A DNA stretch of 64,000 nucleotides from Perkinsus marinus ATCC 50983. Taxonomy: Eukaryota > Perkinsozoa > Perkinsida > Perkinsidae. Positions 27,076 through 43,897 of the stretch are shown piece by piece. The notes below the pieces were generated by a model. It had not been told where the DNA came from, ran no database searches, and was given only the letters and a program-made list of their open reading frames with translations. Position 1 is the stretch's first letter. Each line of letters begins with the position of its first letter. The translations under genes were made by a program, and so were the position numbers. The stretch spans positions 47,114 to 111,113 of the forward strand of contig NW_003200561.1 in the NCBI RefSeq assembly GCF_000006405.1. Reading direction: 5' to 3'.

Positions 27076-28101
27076 TCAAATGCTACTCCTACCGGGACCA
27101 CAGTCTGCATGTGAAAACGTCGTTGCCATTGTCGTAAGCCCACAGCTACCCACCTCCTCAAGTCGGTTGGTGTGACCTCGCGTTCTCAATGCGGGTATAC
27201 TGAGACGAGCATATCGATCCTTTTCGTTGGTGTTAACGCAGCGAATGAGGATATTCACACAGTCGGTGTTCCACAATAAGGCGACGATTATACCCGGCTT
27301 GTGGTCCGGCGATAGGAGTTTGGCCCTCCGACCAAATGATGGTTCGAGGAATGCAACGGGACGCATATAGAGTTGACGATTGCCAAACGATAGAGAGAAC
27401 TTGAATGCAGTAAAGCCTCGGTGTGTTGATATCAGACAATACACCAACGTTTGCCCCGCACTGTTCCGTACTAGTGCTATTTGCTCAACTGTGGTGCCCG
27501 GGGGGAAAGGTGGTGTGTAGGAGACCGGCCATTCCGAGAGCAAGTTCATGAGTGCAAGCCTCACACCATGTTTACACTGTAGTACCACCGCGACCCTAGT
27601 TTGCTGGCCGTCATACACAGCCCGTAGGATCGTAGCCTCAGCAGGGACGTGGAAGATACTACGAGAGGTCGGCTTGCGGTCGGAAGTGAAACGCCATAGT
27701 GTAGTGGTGGTAGCGACCAAAGTGATATCAGAGTAGAGAGTCACAGTCACGATCGGACCAGGGGCTTCTAGTCGATGAGATATCTTCCATTTGGTGCCAT
27801 TATCGTTGAAATCGAATATGATCACCTCCGACTCGCATCCAACACCGATTCTCAACCTGTTGTTGTACAACAACGTTGCTGCCACACAGGAGGGAGCGGC
27901 TGGGAGGTCTGTTATGTGCGCGACGTCTTCACATCGTGTATGTTCCTCAGGGGTTATCATAACAATGATGCTGTTCAGTTCGATACTCTGTACGACTATG
28001 AAGGGATAGGCGGTAAGTATGACTGTCGAGGCCGAGTTGCCTTCAAGATTCGATAACAACGACCACGCCTCTGAGGGGGTCTCATCAGGAGTTGAAGTCA
28101 T
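27076..28101 (-). CDS. Beta-propeller-like protein, unknown
   Basis: A single uninterrupted frame of 341 codons, unusually long for this intron-rich region. The sequence consists of repeated short hydrophobic strands separated by turns, for example NRLRIGVGCESEVIIFDFN, IVTVTLYSDITLVATTTTLW, TRVAVVLQCKHGVRLALMN and GIIVALLWNTDCVNILIRC. This is the texture of a seven-bladed propeller such as WD40, CNH or PROPPIN domains. No diagnostic blade motif was identified, so the family stays open. The frame begins MTSTPDETPSEAWSLL at 28101. A 3' exon may follow beyond 27076. It could be related to the propeller region of the neighbouring channel gene, but I see no clear residue match. Confidence 0.6.
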   Translation of the reverse strand: MTSTPDETPSEAWSLLSNLEGNSASTVILTAYPFIVVQSIELNSIIVMITPEEHTRCEDVAHITDLPAAPSCVAATLLYNNRLRIGVGCESEVIIFDFNDNGTKWKISHRLEAPGPIVTVTLYSDITLVATTTTLWRFTSDRKPTSRSIFHVPAEATILRAVYDGQQTRVAVVLQCKHGVRLALMNLLSEWPVSYTPPFPPGTTVEQIALVRNSAGQTLVYCLISTHRGFTAFKFSLSFGNRQLYMRPVAFLEPSFGRRAKLLSPDHKPGIIVALLWNTDCVNILIRCVNTNEKDRYARLSIPALRTRGHTNRLEEVGSCGLTTMATTFSHADCGPGRSSI

Positions 28102-28246
28102 TGAAATATAACACTCCCCTAGAACGTATGAGTAAGGGTTAATGTGTCAATAGATGAATCCGTCACTGATATTGCGATAACGCAAGAGAACGAGGGCAAC
28201 TCGGGAAATGACTATTGCTATAGGTCTATCTCAGTGTACGTTAAAG

Positions 28247-31200
28247 TCAATCAGAAAGGGAGATAACATCAATCTCATCTTGTGGTGGTGGTGGTGGCTG
28301 CTGCTCCTCCGTAAAAGTCATCTTCCCAGTAACCTTATTGTACATCAATATCTGTCGAGGCCGACACTGCTCGGGTGGTACGAACAGAACAACGCCATCG
28401 GGTAGGGCGAAGCGAACCTTCTGGCCTTTTTTCCAACCATCCGGTATTCGCACTTTCATCATTGGGAATTCCGATGATGACGAATGGGACGGCGTTGTCG
28501 ATGGTACATCTCTGTTCAGGTCAGCCGTCCGTTTTCGCTTCCGTGTTGGCCTCACTTTCTCCTCATGCTCATCGGCACTAGAGCAGCTCCTGGTGGCCTT
28601 AACAGAGTTCGAGTGGTGCTGCTTTCTTCGCTTTTTTCGACCTCTAAAAGGTTCCACGTTACTGCCCTTATGGCCAACTGCGGTCGTGGTGGATCCATTA
28701 TCACGCTTCCCAACCTCTTTGTCGCTCTCCTTCACTATCGTGTCCTGGCCGCTACCCCCACAATAATTGGGAGGTTTCTCTGTAGACTCCGATTGACGGA
28801 CATCCACTGCTCCCCTCTGCCCCTCCCCCTCGCCCCTGTTGTCCCTTCCACTGTTGACTTCGCCTCCACGACCCTGGAGGGCCCTCCATCCTTGCCGGGG
28901 TTGCTATGTAGAGCACTCTCCTCTCGATTGGACTGCCGACCTGGCAGGTCCAGTCCGTCTCCTGCCTCCTCAACTGTCGTTGACCTCCCCTCCATCTCGG
29001 TAGCACCACTCGGTAGCCCAACATTTCCGCTAATCCCAGCATCCCCACTATCTTTACTGTCCCCTCCAGTAGTCGAGCCTTGAGCCAGCACACTGGGACA
29101 ACTAGCCTCATGCTTACCATCACCCCTTTGTGAAGTATCTTCCACCTCTGAATTAACCACCCGCTTAGAGGACTCCATCTGTCCCACTCCCGCATCTACT
29201 ACCCCCTCACCATCAGCAGCTACCGAACTACCCTTCTCCCCAGTAGCACCAGTCACCGCCTCCCCTCCTCCTACTCTAGTTTCCTCATCACCACTCGCCT
29301 CTGGCCGACCGCTATCAGTAGTGTTTTGAGCCAGATCTGACCTGGTAGAAGAGCCCTTCGCTGTTGTCTCTGCTGGGACTGATTGACCCTGCTGTGGCCG
29401 CTGGTGTCTCTCCTTAGTAGTCTTCTCCCAGGCAAATCGTACGGCCTCTAGTACTTGCTCGAGAGATAGGTCCTTACCGTTACTGCATTTAAACTTCAAC
29501 GCCGCAGCAACTGCTTCACTATGGCACTTTTTGGAGGCTGATACCACTCTTTTTTCAACTCCCACCGAGTCCATTTCAACGACACTTATGTCTCGAGCCA
29601 CCCCAGTTAGGCCGTGCGAGAGGGCATCCACCATCTTCCCAAGGGACGTTATAGCCTTCACAGCCTTGGCGACCGTAGCTCCTTTACGTTTAATAGAATC
29701 GAATAACTCATTGAGAGAGGGATCACTTCTAAGGAGACCAGCAGTATGCTGAGCCGTCCGGGCCTTCGTAGTAGCCTCCACCTGGACCCGCTGTATTCTG
29801 GTAGTAGCCCCATTCAGGGTTCGAGTGATACCATTCAATAGCACCTGTACATGCTTTATCTCGCTACCGATGACATCCAAGACGGGCGTCGAGGCACGAC
29901 CGATGTCCAGCCAGGCCTCAAGAGCCATCTGACGATTCAACGACTCCATACATGCCTCCAGGTATTGTACATCTAACAACAATTGCATTCATGAGCAGAG
30001 GATCACGACGGAAGCCCCCTCACTACCTGTTGGGTCCAATGCCATCTTGGTGGCCTCCGTTACGATGTCCTGTGCTAGGGGATTTACACTTGGCTTGGAG
30101 CTGGCGGTGGCGGGCGTCTGAGACCTCCCATGAGCTGTAGAGAGGTGCCTCACCTCCCCTACTACTGGAGGGGCCACCGACTGTTCATCTGGATTACCGC
30201 CGCTGCCGCCGTTCGCTGGTGACTCGTCCTGCTGGTGACAGCGGACCTGTATATGCTGCTATACATGGAACTAGACTAAATTTAATCTGACATGTGTTTG
30301 GTTATAGCCCGTTTTCTTTATAGCTGATATGAGCTCGTCCTTCGATACGCAGTGGTCCAACTTGACTCCCACTCTCTAACAGTATGGTCAACTACATATG
30401 TTGGCGACAGTATAAAAAATTTTGGAAAATTCTTGTTAGTTTCTGTCTACTTCTACACCAATTCGTATATAAACTCCTATAATAAGAAAAAGTCCATAGC
30501 TCAGCTGAGGAGAGCGACCATACATTCCAACTGCTGGAATAATGCGGTCTAGTGCTGGCCGCATCGACGCTTACTGTGGCGATCTGCCTCAATGTTGGTG
30601 TGGTGAGTGCTGCCAGAGTTAAGTCACTGGGTATGTTCAGCGTTGATTGAGCATTACTACTGGCTGGCTCTGGAGGAGGGGATGTAGCCGGAAACCAATG
30701 GATGGTACTCACCCTTTACAGACTCTTGCATTCGAGGTACTGCTCGAGGTAGATCCACTTGGTCGTACCTGCCATAATGATGATGATGACGGCGAGGAGT
30801 GGTATTGGATATAGAGTCTTTAATATCGTTTATGCTCATCACACTATGAGTACGTCTAGGGGCTATCACCTATGAATGCATCTACTTAGTACGTAATATA
30901 AATCTATTGAGTATTACTATTCGAGGAGTACAATAATGTATTAATAATCAAACGTATTGGCAATATACAATTTCAAATAGGTCGTCAACGTTGCACATAG
31001 CACTGCCCTCACCGTCGCCTCTTGCAGGGGTTTATGAGGGTATCATAAGCCTCTTGTATGGTATGGAACCCATCAACAGTACCACCTTTATCAGGATGAT
31101 GCTTTAATAACAACCTGAGAGGCACACAGCTAGGCGTACTGCCTACCTACTAGATGCCCATTGATTACTACTACCTGCGGTAACTCTTCCGTATCTCATC

Positions 31201-31284
31201 TGCTGTGGCCCGTTCGCTCGTCAAGCCGAGTACGCGGTAGTGGTTGGGAGGTGCTCCAGGAGGAGAGGCCTCACCAGGGGGCAT
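28247..31284 (-). CDS. J-domain / SAP-like / beta C-domain protein, paralogue 1
   Basis: Multi-exon minus-strand gene. Exon 1 (31284-31175) starts MPPGEASPPGAPPNHYRVLG and encodes J-domain helices I and II. Exon 2 (31114-31013) gives LLLKHHPDKGG, with the HPD motif that stimulates Hsp70 ATPase, and QEAYDTLINP. Exon 3 is 30855-30713. Part of a SAP-like motif, VKLDHCVSKDELISAIKK, lies near 30365-30310. Then come a Ser/Pro exon (about 30250-30030), a long helical and low-complexity exon (29988 to about 28860), and, after a frame change best explained by a 35-nt intron, a basic nuclear-localisation-like stretch (RKRKRTADL) and a C-terminal domain IPDGWKKGQKVRFALPDGVV. A poly-Pro run PPPPP lies near the end. 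The order matches the paralogue at 33.5-35.9 kb. Likely a nuclear Hsp70 co-chaperone-type protein, but that is inference. Confidence 0.7.
30387..30474 (-). repeat. Dispersed ~90-bp element, copy 2 (inside J-domain gene 1)
   Basis: Read on the minus strand it runs from TTTATATACGAATTGGTGTA through AAACTAACAAGAATTTTCCA and AAATTTTTTATACTGTCGCC to AACATATGTAGTTGAC. It aligns with 15511-15610 and 62008-62094. It lies between the linker exon and the SAP-like exon of the J-domain gene, so it is probably intronic. Confidence 0.75.
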
Positions 31285-33521
31285 TACAATCCGTAAAATT
31301 CAACTCCACCTTAGCAGAAACTGTTGTTCACTCACCCTACTATTCAAGACCACTATGACATTGCACCATAGGGCTCGCATATTCAATCGTAACACAACAG
31401 GGTGTGGTCTATATAGAATCGATATCCCACACTCTAGTACTACTGATGCCCGAGTCATGTCGGTGTACGACACCAAATAAGCATTAGCACCAAACGATTC
31501 AGTATTGTATTATAACGCTACTATGATTGGTCATCTCTCTGATGGTCCCCCATTCGCAGTAGCAGCAGAGAAAGGCGTCGCAGTCGCCAATCTTATCCGT
31601 CTCCTTAGATTCGTCCTCCAGCAAGTCACCCGAGCTCCGTAATCTTGATGCTAGATCCCTCGTTATCAGGTATTCCCACCATCACATTAGGAGTCGGAAG
31701 GCCTTCGTGGTTTAGCATGTGCCCCTTACCCCCAACACCACCACCCTAGTGTATGAATTCCAGAATCGTCTCAGAGGCGATTGCTACTCCATCGAAAGGG
31801 ATCATCTCAAACTTCCAGTAAAGCCGAACCGGACTCACCATCATCAGTTTACTTCATATTGGGGTTAACGATGGTACCCGTAGTCGACCATAGTTATATA
31901 GTGAGCAGCGGTAGACCTCAACTCCGCTACTCCGAATCTATGGCAGTGTTAGGATGTTAAACAACCCCCTGCAGCAAGGCGAGGTCATTCAGCTGACGGC
32001 CCTCTCTTCTGGACCGCTGGAGAATCGGTTTATTTCACTGGTCAAGACTGTTCATCATTCCTTCACTCAGGATCCGTATAGAATACCATGTTGACAAGTG
32101 CGTAGTTCTGTTTCCATCAAAAAAAGCACATACGCTGGCCCAACTACTACCTACTACCCTTCTGGCGTTGTGAGAGACCATTCCTTGAGAGTTGAAAAGG
32201 ATATGGGCAAACCTAACGGAACTTCATCATCATGATAACAGCCGATTTACCGAGCCGTTTTGTTAAGTGACGTTGACTATACCATCCTTAATCTCATGTA
32301 AGTGGCCAACACCAGAGCCTTCCCGGATGGTAAGTGGAGACACAACCATCACCACAAGCGATGATATCCCCATAAATTGGTGAGGGCCTCAAGCTCCGTC
32401 TACATCGTATCGAGTTGCGTAGATTTCCGTTGAGAAATTGCAAGATCAGCTAAGAGTGCAAGTAGCAACTTTTCTGTTCAAGTCCAAAATTCGGTCCCGA
32501 CTATGTGACTCCCGATATACACATACTTCCGATTCCTTTCTGATGAGGACCTTGCCTAAGCAAAGGGGGAAAGAAAGACCGACAGATCGGACCATTTGTA
32601 GCCTTGCTAGAGTCCGCTGTAGGACCATACTCTTGAACACTACTCTTTGACGACATATAACTGCTGGATGAATTGGTTACTATGATGAATGAAACAGAGG
32701 CTGAGTAGGACCATATACACTACAGAATTCGTAATGCACAATCTTCATTATCAGCGGGCGAACCAAGAGTATCTTGAAAGCGTCAGAATCTTCCGTCTGC
32801 GTAATCATTACAGCCTGACAAGACGATTCTGTCACATGAGGTGATGCAATTGTTATCCGTCATCATAGCGAGAATATCTCCTTCACTCGTCAACGTAACG
32901 ACCTTGAACATCCACGTATACTGGATAATCTCGAGTGTTACGTGAATCAGCATGCAAGATATGTAACATCGAGTATCGAGTGGACCTTGCCCGAATACTG
33001 GTGGTCTTTCGGTCGGCCGAAGAAACAACAAGTTCAAGCACGACCGTATGACCTCTCATGGAAACTTATATACAATCACCTCTACGAATGAAGTTAGGCT
33101 AAAACACGTTGAAGATATTCTCATATAACACAACTGATAGACACAGCGTTCGCCATGCTCAACATCATCGAACCATCAATCCGCTTGTGAGCAGGGAATC
33201 ATCTACAAACATACAATGTACCCGGGGAGAACTCATTTTGAATTACCCACATTCTGAAATCAGTTTCACATTTTCCCCATCGTTATCAAACGCTATTTCT
33301 CAAAGCTGGACGGGCTCTGCTTGTACCGAAGTAGACCTTTCACAGTTAGGTACTGTATTATCCGGTACCCGAAGGAGAGAAAACAACAAACACAAATAAC
33401 AGTGTTCGAGAGACGCGTGATCTGACGATGACAATAGGCAATGGTATATGCAGAGCTGAATAACAACAATAATATACAAAAATGCTGAGGACGTAGTAAT
33501 GTACTTAACAGCCCGGTTTTT
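31285..33521. other. Spacer between the two J-domain paralogues
   Basis: No confident gene. Minus-strand exon-like phrases occur at roughly 31850-31540: RLYWKFEMIPFDGVAIASE, HMLNHEGLPTPNVMVGIPDN and KIGDCDAFLCCYCEWG. They could be exons of one gene or a decayed one, in a cysteine-rich context. The minus-strand frame 33037-32783 contains YTWMFKVVTLTSEGDILAMM. The family is not recognised in either case. Confidence 0.3.
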
Positions 33522-35865
33522 CTAGTCCAGTAAAACAAATTCTTTTCCATTTTCCCAAATAACTTTATGATCCCCTTCTGAGGGTTTCCGCGCTACCAGA
33601 GGCTGCCGTTTGCGAACCATCCGAGTCGATGGATCGAAAGTCATCAGATCTCCCGGACTGCTGTTGTCGGGTGGGGTGAATCGGACAACTCCAAAATTGG
33701 TATCAAACTGCACCCGACGTCCCTTCCTCCACATCTCTGGAATCTTAACCGTCACCGATCGTCGCGCCGGACGGGAACTATCCTCACACGTTTTCTCCAA
33801 CTTGACCGACTCATCGCCACATTGTGACACCCCAGTTGGCCTCACTGATCCCTCGACGACCTCGTCCGGTGTCTTCGGATGAGCAACAGTTTCCGAGCCC
33901 GTACGTTGACCCTCACCATGCGAATCAGGCTTCCCTTTTTCCGGGTTCCCCTCTGGCTGCGATTGGGCAACACGTCGGGCCGCAGGGGGTAGTAAGTCCG
34001 ACCAACTTTTACCACTACAGGGAATACCACTGCTAAACGATGGAGCACCACCATACGTATCCTTGAACCCAGCAAGACGATTCACATTCATTTTCCGGGC
34101 CTCCTTCTCCCCAATTGCTCCCTTATGCTCCTCATCCACGCCCTCCTCCGTCGATTCCGACAGTTTTTTTATCAACTCCTGATACCGCCTAATCTCGCCG
34201 CTTATCCCTCTACTACTTACGATCAACTCTGCATCGCTCCGCTTGATATCTTTCATAACATCTCTCAACCGGTCAGATAAGTGCGTCAAAGACTTCTTTA
34301 CCTCAGAAATCGCGTTTACCCCCGAAACCAGAGAACTCAGGTGACTTCGAATCGCACTAGAAAACCTCCCTCGTGGTGATATCGTACTACTACTACCACT
34401 ACTGTCTGGCTTCCCTTCACTTCGATTCCCCTCCATACGATTCTGCAGATCCGAAAGCGCCGTGAAATGATCAGTAGTAGCATAGACCACAGATGAATCC
34501 AACAATCGTTGGAACTTTGATAACCTCTCAACGAGAGCCGTCGAAGCTGCAAGGCTACCGTTAGAAATTGCCACCTCTGCCACATGAGACGCGAGCTCCT
34601 GCTCATATGCTGCTTGACGACTCCGAATATCATCTGAAAGCACCCCTGATCTTCAGTCAGGGTCGCCCTTATTACCATTCTCAGGGAGTGTTGGTCCAAC
34701 TCGACTCGCCGTCTTCGTTGGTGACTTCGGCTGCTCCGTAGCTCCTGGGGCCTTATCATTCTTCACCTCCTGAATCTACCATCAACCTCATACACCAAAC
34801 CCTATGTACTACTGTAGCGGCTGGTGCCTCCAATCCCTTCTTCAAAGCAGTAATGATATCAATCTTCTCAATGCATGTCGCAATATCGATCCCTCTAGCC
34901 TATTGTAATCCTATCACTATCACCACCCTAGAGATGCCTAACCTACCTTAGCTATACACTTCAGCTTAGTGATACTCATACCCTCCAAGTCGCCATCTAA
35001 TGTGATGTCTTCGGACGGAGGACTTACGCCTATCCGACAACAGGATTGATAATGTGATAAGAAGTGGGTAAGGGTAGTACTTCCTGATACACTCTCACTA
35101 GGCGAGTTAACTCCGGACGAGCCCGTCGCCACTCCTGCTGTAGGGACGACTCTCGGCCGCTTCGATGAAGGTTCCACTGGAGAGGGCTCTGATGATTTCG
35201 CTAAAAGATGGTATGGTATGTAACGGAGTTTCTTACGTGGTATTCGTTTGAAATTGCGAGGAGCAGAATGTCTTGCATAGAAATAAGCCTGGTCAAACCT
35301 GATGGTCACCCTATGTGAACCTCTCACCACTGTAGGCTTACTTCACTTTCTTTCTAGGATCAGATAATGTGTCGTAGGCCATCTTGATACGATGGAAATG
35401 ATCGGTCGCCTGCTCGCCTCCCTTATCAGGGTGGTATTTCAAACAGAGCCTAAGCAGACGAAAAGCTCTCAGCTTTAACCCATCATATTCCGCGTTGTAA
35501 GATGATGCTGCATCATTGTCGCTGACCCAATCCCCCGTAACACACAATATGCCTCTCTAGGCTGAAGGAATCCCTTAGCTAAGCCTATGATGAAGATAGT
35601 CCCTGACGGCTGAGTATAATCCGGCAGCCTTGTAAGGCACTGTCCTGCAATCCTACTCAGTGTAGTGTTATCTCAATGGGCAAATCACTAACAATGTTCA
35701 TATCAACGACATTTATACCCGTAACATAGACATTCAAATCGCCTTGCAGTACTACCTTCTAAAATTCCGTTTCATATCAGCCGCCGTGACCGTCCGAGCA
35801 TTGACCTCTAATACATCGTAGTGGTTCTGGCTCAGATCCACCGACTCCAGAGGCTTCCTTGCCAT
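33522..35865 (-). CDS. J-domain / SAP-like / beta C-domain protein, paralogue 2
   Basis: Same architecture and strand as paralogue 1. Exon 1 (35865-35756) encodes MARKPLESVDLSQNHYDVLE and the start of the J domain. After a 306-nt intron, exon 2 (from 35449) gives LCLKYHPDKGGEQATDHFH with the HPD motif. The 35330-34938 exon has a basic linker (RIPRKKLRYIPYHLLAKS) and the beginning of a SAP-like motif, GDLEGMSITKLKCIAK. This continues after a 45-nt intron as ARGIDIATCIEKIDIITAL (about 34900-34845), the usual form of this helix-loop-helix. A 41-nt intron then leads to the long exon (from about 34633 to 33522), with a heptad-like helical region and, at the end, the C-domain VKIPEMWRKGRRVQFDTNFG and VVRFTPPDNSSPGDLM. 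Paralogue 1 has IPDGWKKGQKVRFALPDG at the same place. A role with Hsp70 in the nucleus is inference. Confidence 0.75.
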
Positions 35866-37373
35866 TACTACAACCTAATTCGCACTATCCTTCCTGCGCG
35901 TAAAGCATCGGTTGAGGAAACGCAAGTAAGAGAAAGTGAGCAAGATTTTCAGGTTATCAGATGAATGAATAGTGCAGGTTGAAGGGTAGTGTGTCGTGTG
36001 CAAGTGTCTCCTGTAATTTTAGATTCTTGTGATACTAGTCTCCCTTGCTAGCCTAGCGTATACTTTATGACTACTGTATTGATCATAAGTTAGAACCACT
36101 TGTTAATAACTCTTGTTGAGTTATCTAATCCTAACAGGGAGATTAGCAGCTGTCCCTCACCTATAGTATGTCAGTGAAAGCTGGCACGGACGTAGTAGAG
36201 CGGAAACTGCTGAGCAGCGGCCGGTTCAAACGGACCTGAGTCAGTATCATCGAGTTGTGATTTTCGTATGATTGGTCCTCGTTGTGTTACGATGCTACTT
36301 AGACCACGGCAGTGTATGTTTCAGTGTCAATGAGAGCTGTACAGATCTCTGTCACTAATAATGCATCACTGTGGTCGTTCATATCGGCTAGCACAGCTCA
36401 TAATCAAAAGAAATATAGTAAAACACTTTGAAGGACTTGCTCATGGAACGCAAGATCTGCCTACCATTCTAGTGTTGAAGTATTCGTGAATGGTAGCGGA
36501 CGGAGATATATCCTCGTTGGAAGAGCAGACGAGGGAACTCAACGAGGCTCTAGCGAGATGCAGTCGCTGGTTGCCACTGGGTCTTTATTGCTTCTTCTAC
36601 TGTCAGTGAGGTTTTGGTCAAAGTACCGGGCAAGGCCGTCTCAGAGCACATGGAAGTTCCATGATGGAACTCTCAGGAGCATTTTGGTGCCAGAATCAGC
36701 TCGTCGGGAAGAGTGACACCATTTTGTGGAGGGGAGTTTGTACGCTGTAATAGTATGCACAGCTGAAAAGGAGGACTTAAGTGGAATACTCGAGAGTACG
36801 AGTTATAGATGGGTAGCGTAAGGTTTTTTTACGGTTTACGTTACGGCGTGCGTATCGTTAGCAGTTTACGTGTTACGGAAAGACTTTACGACTTTACGGT
36901 GGGTGCTGAACTGCTTTTTAGAATTGTGCCGGAAAGATTCACTGCAATACACTCCACGATAGCTCAAGTAGTTGTTGAGCTCATTTCTTGTGGCTCGAAT
37001 TCAACCGAACCGCTGAGAGAGTAACATTTGGTTTCGCATTTACCACTCGTCTCCTTTGCAAATTCCGTCCGTCTCACTTCCAGGCTGGCCGGGAACTGCC
37101 AAGCAGGCTTCGTCTACCGATGGGCATTCACATGAAATAGATTCAGGAGACTTGAGAGCTGAATGATACACGCTGCAGTCTCGATGAGGAGGAAGATAAG
37201 CTATAGGGCATAGAGGATGAACAGGAGTACAACTTGGGGTAGGCCGTGTCGTGGAAGAATGGATTAGGTCTACTTATCGGTATGATGATATTAAGCTTGT
37301 TAGTTCACTGAAAACGATTCTCTAATATATCCGCCAGTCACATGATTCTACGTGGAACGTGTTGCCTTAGAAA
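35866..37373. other. Intergenic stretch with a TTTACG-rich patch
   Basis: No supported gene. A plus-strand frame at 36486-36716 carries one hydrophobic segment (LVATGSLLLLLLSVRFW) but no family signal and no second support. At 36822-36900 the bases TTTACGG, TTTACG and TTACGG recur irregularly; this is a local simple repeat, not a telomere array. Confidence 0.4.
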
Positions 37374-37445
37374 TGACCCCGGCCCGATTCGAACGGACAA
37401 CCTTCTGATCTGGAGTCAGATGCGCTACCGTTGCGCCACAGGGCC
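37374..37445 (-). tRNA. tRNA-Trp (CCA)
   Basis: On the minus strand a full cloverleaf can be drawn in 72 nt. Acceptor GGCCCTG pairs with CGGGGTC (two G-T pairs), followed by discriminator A. The D arm is GGCGCAACGGTAGCGC, the anticodon arm TCTGA-CTCCAGA-TCAGA has anticodon CCA, and the T arm GTCCG-TTCGAAT-CGGGC is fully paired allowing one G-T. The D and anticodon arms match animal tRNA-Trp almost base for base. There is no intron. No CCA is encoded, as usual in eukaryotes. Confidence 0.97.
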
Positions 37446-38149
37446 TGTTGAAAATTGTGTGTTGCAGTGGGTTATGTCCTACATATTCTGTGCTTGGTAT
37501 ATGGCACCAAGCCTTGCGGAGGCCGCGCACTCCATAGTTTCGCCATCCACTGTTGAGCGGAATGAGTATCTCTTCCAAGAGATGCCATCAAATAGCACCG
37601 CTAGAAAGGAGTCAAGGGACAATCAGCGAAATAAACTGTGCAGATCGATGACAACCAACAACAGAGTGAGGGCTCCCGATGAGCTACCTTAAGCATTCAG
37701 CTCGGGCAGTATAGGAAGGGTGGATACTCTCGAGCTATGTCTGCCGATGTCGCCCTGTTAGAGGCGGGACGCCAGGCCCATGCCAGAGGGAATGGTGACG
37801 CCGACATTGGAGCTGTTCAGAAGGGCATCCGCCCGCCTAGAAAGCACTGCTTGTATATTTCTGTTCTCTTCTGTCCCTTCCTCCTAGGTGATCTGCAGTA
37901 CTTTCCGTTCAGGGATATGCCCTATAGCTGATCGGGGCTATGATGTATCTCTTGAGGACAGGAGTAGCCGTGTTGGACTGTTACCTCATTTCGAATGCTA
38001 CTCAAGTCCATCGTGGGCAGCAACATTCCAACTAAGTTCCTGCAAAAGTGGTATTGTGTTTGTCAATCACTACAAAATCGAATAATAGTTGTTCATCGTC
38101 GACCCTGAACGATAGCATACTTGTCCTTAGTTGCATTGACTGTCTTATA
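37446..38149. other. Spacer between tRNA-Trp and SMC3
   Basis: No recognised gene. A plus-strand frame starting at 37737 reads MSADVALLEAGRQAHARG, which is protein-like but short, and no splice partner was identified. The SMC3 promoter should lie in the last part. Confidence 0.35.

Positions 38150-43897
<5,748 letters not shown>

Noticed and set aside
36822-36900. Telomere-like TTTACGG repeats
   Set aside because: The units are irregular and interspersed, and the sequence continues with genes on both sides, so this is neither a chromosome end nor a regular array.
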